Shown here: positions 34,563-44,481 of the stretch, one piece after another
Layout of the letters: every line of letters begins with the position of its first letter
How positions within the stretch are numbered: the stretch's first letter is position 1
NCBI RefSeq assembly: GCF_002934455.1
Contig: NZ_PTIR01000007.1
Location: 219,656-283,655 of the forward strand
Source of the DNA: Trinickia symbiotica
GTDB taxonomy: Bacteria > Pseudomonadota > Gammaproteobacteria > Burkholderiales > Burkholderiaceae
Direction: 5' to 3'
Length of the DNA stretch: 64,000 nt
Translations under genes and position numbers: made by a program
Notes under the pieces: model-generated
The model's database searches: none
Told to the model about the DNA's origin: nothing
Seen by the model: only the letters and a program-made list of their open reading frames with translations

Positions 34563-35636
34563 ATGGAAGAAAGCAAGAAAGGCTCGGCTGGACTGACTGC
34601 GGAAAAGAGCAAGGCGCTCGCCGCCGCGCTTGCGCAGATCGAGAAGCAGTTCGGCAAGGGGTCGGTCATGCGGCTCGGCGATGGCGAAGTGGCCGAGGAT
34701 ATTCAGGTGGTTTCGACGGGCTCGCTCGGCCTCGATATCGCACTCGGCGTGGGTGGCCTGCCGCGCGGGCGTGTGGTGGAGATCTACGGTCCGGAATCGT
34801 CGGGTAAGACCACGTTGACGCTGCAAGTCATTGCGGAAATGCAGAAGCTCGGCGGCACGGCGGCATTCATCGATGCCGAGCATGCGCTCGATATTCAATA
34901 TGCGGCCAAGCTCGGCGTGAACGTTTCCGATCTGCTCGTCTCGCAGCCCGATACGGGCGAGCAGGCGCTCGAGATCGCCGATGCGCTCGTGCGCTCGGGC
35001 TCGATCGACATGATCGTGATCGACTCGGTGGCGGCGCTCGTGCCGAAAGCCGAAATCGAAGGAGAAATGGGCGATGCGCTCCCCGGGCTGCAGGCACGCC
35101 TGATGTCGCAGGCGCTGCGCAAGCTCACCGGCACGATCAAGCGGACGAACTGCCTCGTCATCTTCATCAACCAGATCCGCATGAAGATCGGCGTGATGTT
35201 CGGCAATCCGGAAACGACGACGGGCGGCAACGCGCTGAAGTTCTACGCGTCGGTGCGGCTCGATATTCGCCGCATCGGCTCGATCAAGAAGAACGACGAA
35301 GTGATCGGCAACGAAACGCGCGTGAAGGTCGTCAAGAACAAGGTGTCGCCGCCGTTCCGCGAAGCGATCTTCGATATCCTCTATGGCGAAGGCATCTCGC
35401 GCCAAGGGGAAATCATCGATCTCGGCGTGCAGGCGAAGATCGTCGACAAAGCAGGTGCCTGGTACAGCTACAACGGCGAACGAATCGGCCAGGGCAAGGA
35501 CAATGCGCGCGAATTCCTGCGCGAGAACCCTGATATCGCCCGTGAAATCGAAAATCGCATTCGCGAATCGCTCGGCGTCAATACAATGCCAACCGCGGCG
35601 GGCGCTGGCGCAGAAGTAGCCGACGAAGAGGAGTAA
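34563..35636 (+). CDS. recA: Recombinase RecA
   Basis: The 357-residue RecA recombinase, which forms filaments on single-stranded DNA, drives strand exchange and triggers LexA self-cleavage. I used the ATG at 34563 ([20 protein letters not shown]). Walker [10 protein letters not shown] starts at residue 76. The catalytic FIDAEHALD, the DNA-binding loop region [20 protein letters not shown] and the conserved [13 protein letters not shown] are all intact, and the C-terminus is acidic (AEVADEEE) as usual. A LexA box lies upstream and recX follows after six bases. Confidence 0.98.
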   Translation: MEESKKGSAGLTAEKSKALAAALAQIEKQFGKGSVMRLGDGEVAEDIQVVSTGSLGLDIALGVGGLPRGRVVEIYGPESSGKTTLTLQVIAEMQKLGGTAAFIDAEHALDIQYAAKLGVNVSDLLVSQPDTGEQALEIADALVRSGSIDMIVIDSVAALVPKAEIEGEMGDALPGLQARLMSQALRKLTGTIKRTNCLVIFINQIRMKIGVMFGNPETTTGGNALKFYASVRLDIRRIGSIKKNDEVIGNETRVKVVKNKVSPPFREAIFDILYGEGISRQGEIIDLGVQAKIVDKAGAWYSYNGERIGQGKDNAREFLRENPDIAREIENRIRESLGVNTMPTAAGAGAEVADEEE

Positions 35637-35642
35637 GCGTCG

Positions 35643-36149
35643 GTGGCGGGCAAGGACCGCGATGCGGCGGGCGCAACGGTTCGCGAGCGGCCTGCTCGAC
35701 CGGGGCGCTCGCTCAAAGCCCGAGCGCTAGGATACCTTTCGAGGCGCGAATATAGCCGTGGCGAACTCGCTCGCAAGCTGGCGCCGTTCGCCGAAGAGCA
35801 CGAATCGATCGACGCATTGATCGATTCGCTCGAGCAGGAAGGGTGGCTATCGGACGCGCGGTTCGCGGAAAGCGTCGTTCATCGCCGTGCGTCTCGGATG
35901 GGCGCGAACCGGATCGTCGGCGAGTTGCGCCGCCATGACGTCGACGATGCGTTGATCGAATCGGTCGGCGCCCAATTGCGAGAAACGGAACTCTCGCGTG
36001 CACAAGCGGTTTGGCGCAAGAAGTACGGACAATTGCCGCAAACGCCGGCAGAGCGTGCGAAGCAAGCGCGCTTTCTGGCCGGGCGCGGATTCTCGCGCGC
36101 GACGATCGTCCAGACCCTGAAAGGCGACGACGGCCTCGGCGACGAGTAA
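35643..36149 (+). CDS. recX: Regulatory protein RecX
   Basis: A 168-residue RecX protein, which caps RecA filaments and limits recombination. It starts with GTG six bases after recA. Three tandem three-helix repeats are visible: ALGYLSRREYSRGELARKL, LEQEGWLSDARFAESVVHR and RFLAGRGFSRATIVQTLKG. The recA-recX arrangement is standard in beta-proteobacteria and ensures both are induced together. Confidence 0.95.
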   Translation: MAGKDRDAAGATVRERPARPGRSLKARALGYLSRREYSRGELARKLAPFAEEHESIDALIDSLEQEGWLSDARFAESVVHRRASRMGANRIVGELRRHDVDDALIESVGAQLRETELSRAQAVWRKKYGQLPQTPAERAKQARFLAGRGFSRATIVQTLKGDDGLGDE

Positions 36150-36457
36150 GCGCCGTTTCGTCCAGCTTGCTTCCGCTTCCTTCCCCGCTTTCCTGGCGGA
36201 ACCCGGGCTTTCCACTATGTTAAAATTCCCCGGTTTCTTCTCCAGCCGTCTCTCCTAGCATGCCGCTCCTTCCGCCCGCGTCCCGCCTTTGCACCATCGG
36301 CGTGCTATCCGGGCGCAAGCGTTCGAGCGCGACGATGGCCCATGGGACATTGCGGCGCCGCATAGGCGCGCCATCCCCGCTTGCCCGACGCGGCAGGCGT
36401 GAACGAATCAGCCCATCACGAAGTTCAATCCAACTCTCAGACTGAAGGGAATCACGC
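36150..36457. other. Leader region of sucCD
   Basis: This 308-base gap between recX and sucC holds the sucCD promoter and leader. An AT-rich box CTATGTTAAAATT near 36215-36230 is the best -10 candidate, which would give a leader of about 225 bases. GAAGGGA just before 36458 is the sucC ribosome-binding site. No riboswitch class was recognised and short plus-strand frames within it lack support. Confidence 0.45.
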
Positions 36458-37630
36458 ATGAAGATTCACGAGTACCAGGGTAAGGAAATCCTGCGGAAAT
36501 TCGGCGTCGCGGTGCCGCGCGGCAAGCCCGTGTTTTCGGTGGATGACGCGGTCAAGGCCGCTGAGGAGCTCGGCGGTCCGGTCTGGGTCGTGAAGGCCCA
36601 GATTCACGCGGGCGGCCGCGGCAAGGGCGGCGGCGTCAAGGTGGCGAAGTCGATCGAGCAGGTTCGCGAGTACGCGAGCCAGATCCTCGGCATGCAGCTC
36701 GTCACGCACCAGACGAGTCCGGAAGGCCAGAAGGTCAACCGTCTGCTCGTCGAAGAAGGCGCGGACATCAAGAAGGAGCTCTATGTCGGCCTCGTGATCG
36801 ATCGCGTGACGCAAAAGGTCGTCGTCATGGGCTCGAGCGAAGGCGGTATGGAAATCGAAGAGGTCGCCGCCAAGAATCCCGAGGCGATCCACAAGGTGTT
36901 CGTCGATCCGGCCGCGGGGCTGGCAGACGCCGATGCCGATTCGCTCGCCAAGAAGATCGGCGTGCCCGACGCTTCCGTGCCGCAAGCGCGCGCGGTGCTC
37001 CAAGGGCTTTACAAAGCATTTTGGGAAACCGACGCATCGCTGGCCGAAATCAACCCGTTGATCCTCACGGGCGACGGCAAGGTGATCGCGCTCGACGCCA
37101 AGTTCAACTTCGATTCGAACGCGCTCTTCCGTCACCCGGAGATCGTGGCCTACCGCGACCTCGATGAAGAAGATCCGGCCGAGATCGAAGCGTCGAAGTT
37201 TGACCTCGCTTATATCTCGCTCGACGGTAACATCGGCTGCCTCGTCAACGGCGCGGGCCTCGCGATGGCGACGATGGATACGATCAAGCTGTTCGGCGGC
37301 GAGCCGGCGAACTTCCTCGACGTCGGCGGTGGCGCCACGACGGAGAAGGTCACCGAAGCGTTCAAGCTGATGCTGAAGAATCCCGGCCTCAAGGCCATTC
37401 TCGTGAACATCTTCGGCGGGATCATGCGTTGCGACGTGATCGCCGAAGGCGTCATCGCCGCCTCGAAGGCCGTGCACCTGCAAGTGCCGCTCGTCGTGCG
37501 CATGAAGGGCACGAACGAGGATCTCGGCAAGAAGATGCTCGCCGAATCGGGCCTGCCGATCATCTCGGCGGACAGCATGGAAGAGGCCGCGCGGAAGGTC
37601 GTCGCGGCGGCTGAAGGCAAGGCGGCGTAA
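36458..37630 (+). CDS. sucC: Succinate-CoA ligase, beta subunit
   Basis: Beta subunit of succinyl-CoA synthetase, 390 residues, which converts succinyl-CoA to succinate with formation of ATP or GTP in the TCA cycle. The ATP-grasp domain starts [20 protein letters not shown], with [12 protein letters not shown] as nucleotide loop. The C-terminal ligase domain shows [20 protein letters not shown] and [16 protein letters not shown]. The length is normal. sucD follows after 39 bases, and the two form the enzyme. Confidence 0.97.
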   Translation: MKIHEYQGKEILRKFGVAVPRGKPVFSVDDAVKAAEELGGPVWVVKAQIHAGGRGKGGGVKVAKSIEQVREYASQILGMQLVTHQTSPEGQKVNRLLVEEGADIKKELYVGLVIDRVTQKVVVMGSSEGGMEIEEVAAKNPEAIHKVFVDPAAGLADADADSLAKKIGVPDASVPQARAVLQGLYKAFWETDASLAEINPLILTGDGKVIALDAKFNFDSNALFRHPEIVAYRDLDEEDPAEIEASKFDLAYISLDGNIGCLVNGAGLAMATMDTIKLFGGEPANFLDVGGGATTEKVTEAFKLMLKNPGLKAILVNIFGGIMRCDVIAEGVIAASKAVHLQVPLVVRMKGTNEDLGKKMLAESGLPIISADSMEEAARKVVAAAEGKAA

Positions 37631-37669
37631 CGCGCCCGTGCGAAACAGGATACGGTTAGAGGTCAATAC

Positions 37670-38551
37670 ATGTCGATTCTGATCAACAAAGACACGAAGG
37701 TCATCACGCAGGGCATCACCGGCAAGACGGGTCAGTTCCATACGCGCGCATGCCGCGAGTACGCGAACGGCCGCGAGGCGTTCGTCGCGGGCGTGAATCC
37801 GAAGAAGGCCGGCGAGGATTTCGAGGGCATCCCGATCTTTGCGAGCGTAAAGGAAGCGAAGGCCCAGACAGGCGCGACCGTCTCGGTCATTTACGTGCCG
37901 CCGGCAGGCGCCGCCGCGGCGATCTGGGAGGCCGTCGAGGCCGATCTCGATCTCGCCATCTGCATCACCGAAGGCATTCCGGTGCGCGACATGATCGAAG
38001 TCCGGGACCGCATGCGTCGCGAAAACCGCAAGACGCTGCTGCTCGGGCCGAACTGCCCCGGCACGATCACGCCGGACGAGCTCAAGATCGGCATCATGCC
38101 CGGTCATATTCACCGGAAAGGCCGCATCGGCGTCGTTTCGCGCTCCGGCACGCTGACCTATGAAGCCGTGGCTCAACTGACGGCGCTCGGCCTTGGCCAA
38201 TCGTCGGCGGTCGGTATCGGCGGCGATCCGATCAACGGGCTCAAGCACATCGACGTCATGAAGATGTTCAACGACGATCCCGATACGGACGCCGTCATCA
38301 TGATCGGCGAGATCGGCGGCCCCGATGAAGCGAACGCGGCCTACTGGATCAAGGACAACATGAAGAAGCCCGTCGTCGGCTTCATCGCCGGCGTCACGGC
38401 GCCTCCGGGCAAGCGCATGGGTCATGCGGGCGCGCTAATCTCGGGCGGAGCCGACACGGCCGAAGCAAAGCTCGAAATCATGGAAGCCTGCGGGATCAAG
38501 GTCACGAAGAACCCGTCGGAGATGGGCCGCCTTTTGAAGTCGATTATCTGA
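37670..38551 (+). CDS. sucD: Succinate-CoA ligase, alpha subunit
   Basis: Alpha subunit of succinyl-CoA synthetase, 293 residues. The CoA-binding Rossmann fold opens MSILINKDTKVITQGITGKT, and the phosphorylated active-site histidine is H252 in KRMGHAGALISGG. LLGPNCPGTITP and SRSGTLTYEA are the other conserved blocks. AGAGG serves as ribosome-binding site. A strong terminator lies about 120 bases after the stop, closing the sucCD operon. Confidence 0.97.
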   Translation: MSILINKDTKVITQGITGKTGQFHTRACREYANGREAFVAGVNPKKAGEDFEGIPIFASVKEAKAQTGATVSVIYVPPAGAAAAIWEAVEADLDLAICITEGIPVRDMIEVRDRMRRENRKTLLLGPNCPGTITPDELKIGIMPGHIHRKGRIGVVSRSGTLTYEAVAQLTALGLGQSSAVGIGGDPINGLKHIDVMKMFNDDPDTDAVIMIGEIGGPDEANAAYWIKDNMKKPVVGFIAGVTAPPGKRMGHAGALISGGADTAEAKLEIMEACGIKVTKNPSEMGRLLKSII

Positions 38552-38670
38552 GGCTCGTTCGCAGCCCCTCCCGCACCGCGGGCAGGATCGCGAAGCAAAG
38601 CGCATCAGACCGCGGCGTTTTGGTATCCTTGCGAAACCGTTTCGTAAGGTAACCGATAGCCGACGCAAAG

Positions 38671-38704
38671 CGAGGAAGCACGAACGGCTTCCTCGTTTTT
38701 TTTT
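38671..38704 (+). terminator. Rho-independent terminator after sucCD
   Basis: CGAGGAAGC and GCTTCCTCG form a 9-bp stem around a seven-base loop, followed by nine T residues. It separates sucCD from the TerC-family gene. Confidence 0.93.
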
Positions 38705-38796
38705 CGTCTTCGCCGATTGCCGCTCGTTATCGGCGCCGCTTCGACACTTCGCTTTCATCGTCGCTGCCGTCCGGGAACGTCTATTGCGCCTCTTCT

Positions 38797-39525
38797 ATGC
38801 TCGATTCCATGCTCGACTTCTTTACGACGCTCCATTGGGGCGCGGTTTTTCAGATCATCGTCATCGACATCCTGCTCGGCGGCGATAACGCCGTCGTGAT
38901 CGCGCTTGCCTGTCGCAAGCTGCCGAGCAGCCAACGGATGCAAGGCGTGATCTGGGGAACGGCCGGCGCTATCCTGCTTCGCGTCGTTCTCATTGCGTTC
39001 GCCGTCGCTCTGCTCGATGTGCCGCTGCTCAAGTTCGCGGGCGGGCTTTTATTGCTCTGGATCGGGGTGAGGCTGCTCGCGCCGGCGCATGACGCGCACG
39101 AGAACATCAAGCCGGCGGACAAGCTCATCGCAGCAATCAAGACGATCATCATCGCGGACGCCGTCATGAGTCTCGACAACGTCATCGCGATCGCCGGCGC
39201 GGCCGAGGCCGCCGAACCGCACCATCGTGTCGCGCTCGTCGTGTTCGGCCTCGTCGTCAGCATTCCGCTCATCGTCTGGGGTAGCACGCTGGTGCTGAGG
39301 CTGCTCGATCGCTTTCCGATCATCGTCACACTTGGCGCGGCGTTGCTCGGCTGGATCGCGGGCGGTCTCATCGTCAACGACCCAGCCGGCGATCGCTGGC
39401 CGCTACTCGATACGCCCGCCGCTGAGTATGGGGCCCGCATTGCCGGTGCGGTGTTCGTCGTTGCCGCGGGCTACGCGATCAAACGCCGAATGCGTCGGCG
39501 CGAGGCTGCGCGGGACGCGTCCTAG
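38797..39525 (+). CDS. TerC-family membrane protein (YjbE type)
   Basis: A 242-residue integral membrane protein of the TerC/YjbE family, linked in other bacteria to metal (notably manganese) efflux and loading of exported enzymes. The two family repeats each carry the charged membrane motif: VIDILLGGDNAVVIALACRK and IIIADAVMSLDNVIAIAGA, with aspartate and asparagine pairs that probably bind metal. About seven membrane helices and a short basic C-terminus (KRRMRRREAARD) are seen. It is preceded by the sucCD terminator and so has its own promoter. Confidence 0.92.
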   Translation: MLDSMLDFFTTLHWGAVFQIIVIDILLGGDNAVVIALACRKLPSSQRMQGVIWGTAGAILLRVVLIAFAVALLDVPLLKFAGGLLLLWIGVRLLAPAHDAHENIKPADKLIAAIKTIIIADAVMSLDNVIAIAGAAEAAEPHHRVALVVFGLVVSIPLIVWGSTLVLRLLDRFPIIVTLGAALLGWIAGGLIVNDPAGDRWPLLDTPAAEYGARIAGAVFVVAAGYAIKRRMRRREAARDAS

Positions 39526-39804
39526 CACAGCGGCACGCCTCGCTCGTCCGGCTGCGACTGAGCGCTCTTTCGCATCCTTCCGGACGCCGCCGCTCGGCGT
39601 TCTTTTGATCGATCGGCATCCCGCCCGCGGATTGGCCGTTCGGCTGACTGCCCCCGCCGGCATCCGCCGGCTACTCTCCGAACCACTGCCCCTGCTCAAA
39701 GGGGCGCTTTTCCATCCGAGGCGTCCGTCGGGGGCCGATGCGGGTTTCGTCTCGCGTCGCTCCGTTTTGGACGTTCGGGCCAATCCGGTTCGAGGAGTTT
39801 GGCA

Positions 39805-40383
39805 ATGTCCGTCGTCGTTTTCGTATCCGCGCTGGCATCGATGGCGCGCGTTCGCCGCACATATGGTTGCGGTTCGGGTTTTACGCTCGTCGAGCTGATG
39901 ATCGTGCTCGCGATCGTCGGCGTGGTCGCGGCATATGCGATTCCCGCTTATCAGGACTATCTTGCGCGCAGTCGCGTGGGCGAGGGGTTGTCGCTTGCCG
40001 CGGCCGCGCGGCTCGCCGTCGCCGAAAACGCCGCGAGCGGTAATGCGCTCGGCAGCGGCTACGCGTCGCCGCCGCCCACGCGCAACGTCGAATCGATTGC
40101 GATCGACGACGACAGCGGCGAAATCTCGATCCGCTATACCGCGCGCGTGGCGCCACAGGGAAGCGAGACGCTGGTGCTCGTCCCATCGGTGCCTGACGAC
40201 GCCTTTACGCCGACGGGGCGCGTCGCGCTTACGCGCGGCGCCATGCCGGCCGGCGCGGTCAACTGGGAATGCTTTGCCAGCGGCAAGAGCGCCTCGTCGC
40301 TGCCGGCGCCGGGCTCGGGACCGATGCCGGCCGAGGCCGCGACGCTACCCGCGAACGTCGCGCCGCCCGAATGTCGAGCATGA
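39805..40383 (+). CDS. pilA: Type IV pilin (PilA-like)
   Basis: A 192-residue prepilin. The class III signal is clear: [19 protein letters not shown], with glycine at -1, phenylalanine at +1 and glutamate at +5, followed by the long hydrophobic helix and [20 protein letters not shown]. Start: the ATG at 39805 has GAGGAG upstream and gives a 25-residue leader, long for type IVa; an ATG at 39841 would give a more usual 13-residue leader but has no ribosome-binding site. Two cysteines near the C-terminus (WECF and PPECRA) would make the D-region disulfide. A pglL-type ligase gene lies 119 bases downstream. Confidence 0.9.
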   Translation: MSVVVFVSALASMARVRRTYGCGSGFTLVELMIVLAIVGVVAAYAIPAYQDYLARSRVGEGLSLAAAARLAVAENAASGNALGSGYASPPPTRNVESIAIDDDSGEISIRYTARVAPQGSETLVLVPSVPDDAFTPTGRVALTRGAMPAGAVNWECFASGKSASSLPAPGSGPMPAEAATLPANVAPPECRA

Positions 40384-40501
40384 CAAAGGGCCGGTCGACG
40401 TGGCGCCACGGGAACGGGCGGCTCGAAAGGTCATGACGGGCGTCGCACAGCGTAACGTTTTTTTTGTATAGTGCGCCGATTGCCGACCGTCCGTTCCCTT
40501 C

Positions 40502-42280
40502 ATGACTTCACCGTTTGCGCGCTATCTGTCGTTTGTGCTGTTGGCCCTCGCGATGTTGCTTCCGTACGCGGTGACCAACCATACCTACCCGATCCCGACG
40601 TTTTATTCCGAATTCACCGCTCTCGCACTCTACCTGCTGGTCGGCGCTTCGGTTGCATGGCTTGCGACGACCGCGCGGCCGTCCCCCTCATTCGGGACGC
40701 CCACGGTCGCGCTCGTGCCGCTTCTCTTCGGGCTCGTCCTGATCGCGCAGACGTTCGTCCTGCGCCTCGAGCAGCCGTCGATGAACTGGCTCGGCGCCGG
40801 GTTCTTGCTCGCGGCATTCATGGCGGCGCATGCGGGATATGGGTTTGCGCGTGCGAATCTCAGCAGAGAGGCGCTGCAGTGGGTGGCATGGGCGCTCGTC
40901 GTCGGCGGGCTCTTCGCCGTGTTTTGCCAGCTCGTTCAGCTTTTTCATGCCGAGGCGCGCTTTGCGCCATTCGTGGTGGCCTACAACGTGACCGTCGACC
41001 GCCGGCCGTTCGGCAATATGGCGCAAGCCAACCACTTGGCGACCGTCATCGCGTTCGCGCTCGCCGCGGCGATGTATCTGGTGCAGACGCGTCGGCTAGA
41101 CGGCCTGCTTTGGGCGGTCCTTTCATCGATTTACGTCCTCGGCCAGGCGCTGACGGTCTCACGCGGGCCGTGGCTGCAGACGGGGGTCGTCGTCGTGGCC
41201 GGGTTCTGGATGGCGGCTGTCACGGCACGGCGCGAACATTGGCGTGCGGGCGGGCGCCCGTGGCTGATCCCTGTCGTGCTCGTGGCGCTTTTCGTCATCG
41301 TGAACGTCGCGGTCCGCTGGGCGAACGTTCGCTATCACCTTAACCTCGACGTGTCCGCGGCGCACCGCTTCCATGACATAGGTCAAATCGCGCCGCGGCT
41401 CGCCATGTGGAAATACGGGTGGACGATGTTCGAGCAGCATCCGTGGCTCGGCGTCGGCTGGGGCGAGTTTCCGCGTTATCAGTTCGAGCTCGTGAAGACG
41501 CTCGGCGACGTGGAGATCGCCAACAACTCGCACGACGTTTTCATAGATCTGCTTGCGAAGACGGGTGTGATCGGCCTTGGCGTGGTGCTGATCGGCCTCC
41601 TCGCCTGGCTCGTGCGTGTGCTGCGCGTGCGGCACACGCGTTCGCGTGTATTCGGCCTCTCGCTCATCGGCGTGCTCCTCATGCATGCGCTCGTCGAGTA
41701 CCCGCAGCAGTACATGTTCTTCCTGCTGCCCGCGATGTTCGTACTCGGCATCCTGGAGACGAAACCGCTCAGCTTCGTGCCGCCGCGCGCGTCTTTGGCG
41801 CTGCATACGCTCATCGTTATCGCCGGGCTCGCGGCGCTCGAGCCGATCCATCGGGACTATGCGCGCGCCGAGGTGCTCTATTACGGCGCCCGGCCGGGGG
41901 AGCAATATCGCGCGGCACCGTCGTTCCTGTTCGGCGCGTGGGGTGAATACGGGATGGCGACGCTGCTCCCGATCGATAGCAACGATCTCCAGACGAAGCT
42001 CGCGATGCACAAACGGGCGATCGCACTGCTCCCGGGCGAGACAGTGCTGAGGCGCTACGCGGTGTTGCAAGCGCTCGATGGCCGGCAGGCCGACGCGCTC
42101 GATACCGTCGAACGACTGAAGATCTTTGCCACCGTACTGCACGACTGGCCGGCCCAGCTTTCGGGGCTTTACGAGCTTTGCGACGACGAACCGAAGCTGG
42201 CTGGATTCAAGGCCGAACTCGCAAAACGATACGGCAATCCGCCGGAAACGGGACACGATGACGAGGGCGATGACGAGTAG
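40502..42280 (+). CDS. pglL: PglL-type O-oligosaccharyltransferase / O-antigen ligase family
   Basis: A 592-residue polytopic membrane protein of the Wzy_C/PglL group, which transfers lipid-linked glycans to serine residues of pilins and other periplasmic proteins. About 11-12 helices are seen. The PglL box is RPFGNMAQANHLATV, and the large periplasmic Wzy_C loop contains RLAMWKYGWTMFEQHPWLGV, GWGEFPRYQ and NNSHDVFIDLLAKTGVIG with the catalytic histidine region. The soluble C-terminal part (about 440-592) resembles the Wzy_C_2 extension. Its position behind a pilin gene, as in other Burkholderia, favours protein glycosylation over O-antigen ligation. Confidence 0.88.
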   Translation: MTSPFARYLSFVLLALAMLLPYAVTNHTYPIPTFYSEFTALALYLLVGASVAWLATTARPSPSFGTPTVALVPLLFGLVLIAQTFVLRLEQPSMNWLGAGFLLAAFMAAHAGYGFARANLSREALQWVAWALVVGGLFAVFCQLVQLFHAEARFAPFVVAYNVTVDRRPFGNMAQANHLATVIAFALAAAMYLVQTRRLDGLLWAVLSSIYVLGQALTVSRGPWLQTGVVVVAGFWMAAVTARREHWRAGGRPWLIPVVLVALFVIVNVAVRWANVRYHLNLDVSAAHRFHDIGQIAPRLAMWKYGWTMFEQHPWLGVGWGEFPRYQFELVKTLGDVEIANNSHDVFIDLLAKTGVIGLGVVLIGLLAWLVRVLRVRHTRSRVFGLSLIGVLLMHALVEYPQQYMFFLLPAMFVLGILETKPLSFVPPRASLALHTLIVIAGLAALEPIHRDYARAEVLYYGARPGEQYRAAPSFLFGAWGEYGMATLLPIDSNDLQTKLAMHKRAIALLPGETVLRRYAVLQALDGRQADALDTVERLKIFATVLHDWPAQLSGLYELCDDEPKLAGFKAELAKRYGNPPETGHDDEGDDE

Positions 42281-42364
42281 GGGTTAACTGTTCTCAAGCA
42301 AGCGCCCCGCCGTGCCGATATCAAGTAACAAGGGGTTCACCGGGGTTCTGGTAAGAGAATTGGC

Positions 42365-44434
42365 ATGCACGGCACCTACAATCTGCCGCTCGTCGCGCTG
42401 TCGCTCGTTGTCGCGACGCTCGCGTCGTACACGGCGCTGGACTTGTCGGGCCGCATCGTGCTGCTCGGGAACACGCGATTGCGTCTCGCCTGGCTTGGCG
42501 GCGGCGCTACCGCGATGGGCATCGGCATTTGGTCGATGCACTTCATCGGTGTACTGTCGTTCTCGCTGCCGATTCCCATCGGTTACGACCTCACGCTCAC
42601 GGGCGTCTCGCTGCTGATTGCGATACTCGTCTCGGGATTTGCGCTCTATGTGATCACCGGCGCGCGGCTGACGTGGCGGCGCCTTGCCGCCGGCAGCGTC
42701 CTGATGGGCTTCGGTATTGCCGGGATGCACTATACCGGTGACGCGGCGATGCTGATGCGGCCTGGGATCATATACGACCCGACGCTGCTCGCCTTGTCGG
42801 TCGTCATTGCAATCGTTGCCTCGGGCGCCGCGCTATGGATCGCGCGTACGCTCAGCGACGCGGCGCAGCGTCACTTGAGCCGCAAGCGTCTGGCAGCCGC
42901 GTGTGTGATGGGGCTCGCGATCACCGGAATGCACTACACCGGCACCGTCGCGGCCACATTCCTGCCCGGTTCGGTATGCGGCGCGGCCAGCGGTATCGAC
43001 ATGTATTGGCTCGCGACGACAGTCACGCTGTTCACGTTCGCGATTCTGATCGTCACGCTCATCCTGTCGCGCTTCGATGCGCGGACTGCGTTCCTCTCGA
43101 GCTCCGTCTCACAACTGAACGGGCAGATCGTGCGGATGGCCACCTTCGATAGCCTCACGGACTTGCCGAACCGCCGGACGCTGAACGAGCGGTTGGAACG
43201 GGCGATCGCGAGGGCGAGCGCGGCCGATACGCGGTTCGCAATCCTGTTCATGGATCTCGACGGTTTCAAGACCATCAACGACTCGTTGGGCCACTCGATG
43301 GGCGACGAGGTGCTGAAAGCCTTTGCGTGGCGGCTGCGAAACTGCGTTCGCGGAACGGACACCGTTGCTCGGCTCGGGGGAGACGAATTCGTCGTGCTGC
43401 TTGAAGACATCACCGCGCGCGACGATGCTCGCCGGATGGCGGAGAGTTTGCTCCAGCGCATGCGCAAAGGGCTTCGCGTCGTCGGCCAACGGTTGCAGGT
43501 GACGCCCAGCATCGGCATAGCGCTGTATCCGCAAGACGGCGATACCGCCGAAGCGTTGCTGAAGAACGCCGATGCGGCGATGTACGAAGCGAAGCGCGGT
43601 GGACGCAGCATGTACCGATTCTTCGAGACGGCGATGAATGAGGCAGCCACGCGCACCCTGGAGATTCAGCGCGCGTTGCACGATGCGCTTCGATCAGGTC
43701 ACTTCGCGCTGCATTTTCAGCCGAAATTCCGCGGCGCCAATGCCGATCTCGCGGGCGCGGAGGCTTTGCTGAGACTCTCGCATCCGGAACTGGGCGTACT
43801 CGCGCCGCAAGAGTTCATTCCCATTGCGGAACGCTCGGGCCAGATCGTGCAGATCGGCTATTGGGTCGTGCGGGAGACATGCCGGCAGATGCGGCGCTGG
43901 CGAGCGGAGGGGCTTCCGACGGTTCGCATTGCCATCAACCTTTCACCGCGGCAGTTGGCGCAACCGGATCTCATCGCGTCGATCCTCGACATCGTGCGTG
44001 CGGAGCAGGTCGCGCCCGAACATTTGATGTTCGAGATCACGGAGACCGTTGCGATGCAGGATGCACCGCGCACGACCGAGATGATCCGGGCGTTTCAGGA
44101 GAGCGGTTTCGAGATCGCGATCGACGATTTCGGTACCGGCTACTCGAGCCTCGCCTACCTGCAGCGATTCCGCGCGAAGCAACTGAAGATCGACCGCTTC
44201 TTCACGAGCGGGCTCGACGCGGACGGCTATGAAGGCGGCGCGATCGTGCAGGCCATCATCGCACTGGCGCATTCGCTGCAGATGGACGTGGTCGCGGAGG
44301 GAGTCGAAACGGCGTCACAACTGGAGCGGCTGAAAGCGCTCAAGTGTGACGAAGTGCAGGGCTTTTTGCTCGGGCGGCCGCAGGACGCCGAGAAGTTCGC
44401 GGCGTTGCTCGGGAGCCGCACGGTCTGCGCGTAG
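42365..44434 (+). CDS. MHYT-GGDEF-EAL cyclic-di-GMP protein
   Basis: A 689-residue membrane signalling protein. The N-terminal MHYT sensor (residues about 1-235, seven helices) has its three motifs at SMHFIG 58-62, GMHYTG 120-125 and GMHYTG 188-193; this domain is thought to bind copper and sense a diatomic gas. The GGDEF cyclase motif is intact at 338-342 (RLGGDEF). The EAL phosphodiesterase domain is also intact (EAL at 466-468, with DDFGTGYSSLAYL and KIDRFF). Both enzymatic sites look functional, so it could make or degrade c-di-GMP depending on the signal. It is monocistronic. Confidence 0.95.
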   Translation: MHGTYNLPLVALSLVVATLASYTALDLSGRIVLLGNTRLRLAWLGGGATAMGIGIWSMHFIGVLSFSLPIPIGYDLTLTGVSLLIAILVSGFALYVITGARLTWRRLAAGSVLMGFGIAGMHYTGDAAMLMRPGIIYDPTLLALSVVIAIVASGAALWIARTLSDAAQRHLSRKRLAAACVMGLAITGMHYTGTVAATFLPGSVCGAASGIDMYWLATTVTLFTFAILIVTLILSRFDARTAFLSSSVSQLNGQIVRMATFDSLTDLPNRRTLNERLERAIARASAADTRFAILFMDLDGFKTINDSLGHSMGDEVLKAFAWRLRNCVRGTDTVARLGGDEFVVLLEDITARDDARRMAESLLQRMRKGLRVVGQRLQVTPSIGIALYPQDGDTAEALLKNADAAMYEAKRGGRSMYRFFETAMNEAATRTLEIQRALHDALRSGHFALHFQPKFRGANADLAGAEALLRLSHPELGVLAPQEFIPIAERSGQIVQIGYWVVRETCRQMRRWRAEGLPTVRIAINLSPRQLAQPDLIASILDIVRAEQVAPEHLMFEITETVAMQDAPRTTEMIRAFQESGFEIAIDDFGTGYSSLAYLQRFRAKQLKIDRFFTSGLDADGYEGGAIVQAIIALAHSLQMDVVAEGVETASQLERLKALKCDEVQGFLLGRPQDAEKFAALLGSRTVCA

Positions 44435-44481
44435 CGCTTCTCGGTACTGAATGGCGTCCTGCATCGAGCAGCCGCGACCCG

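Noticed and set aside
36452..38425. A 657-codon open frame on the minus strand opposite sucC and sucD
   Set aside because: It is a shadow of GC-rich codon usage; sucC and sucD are unmistakable on the plus strand, and the antisense translation is histidine/arginine/aspartate-rich without any family pattern.
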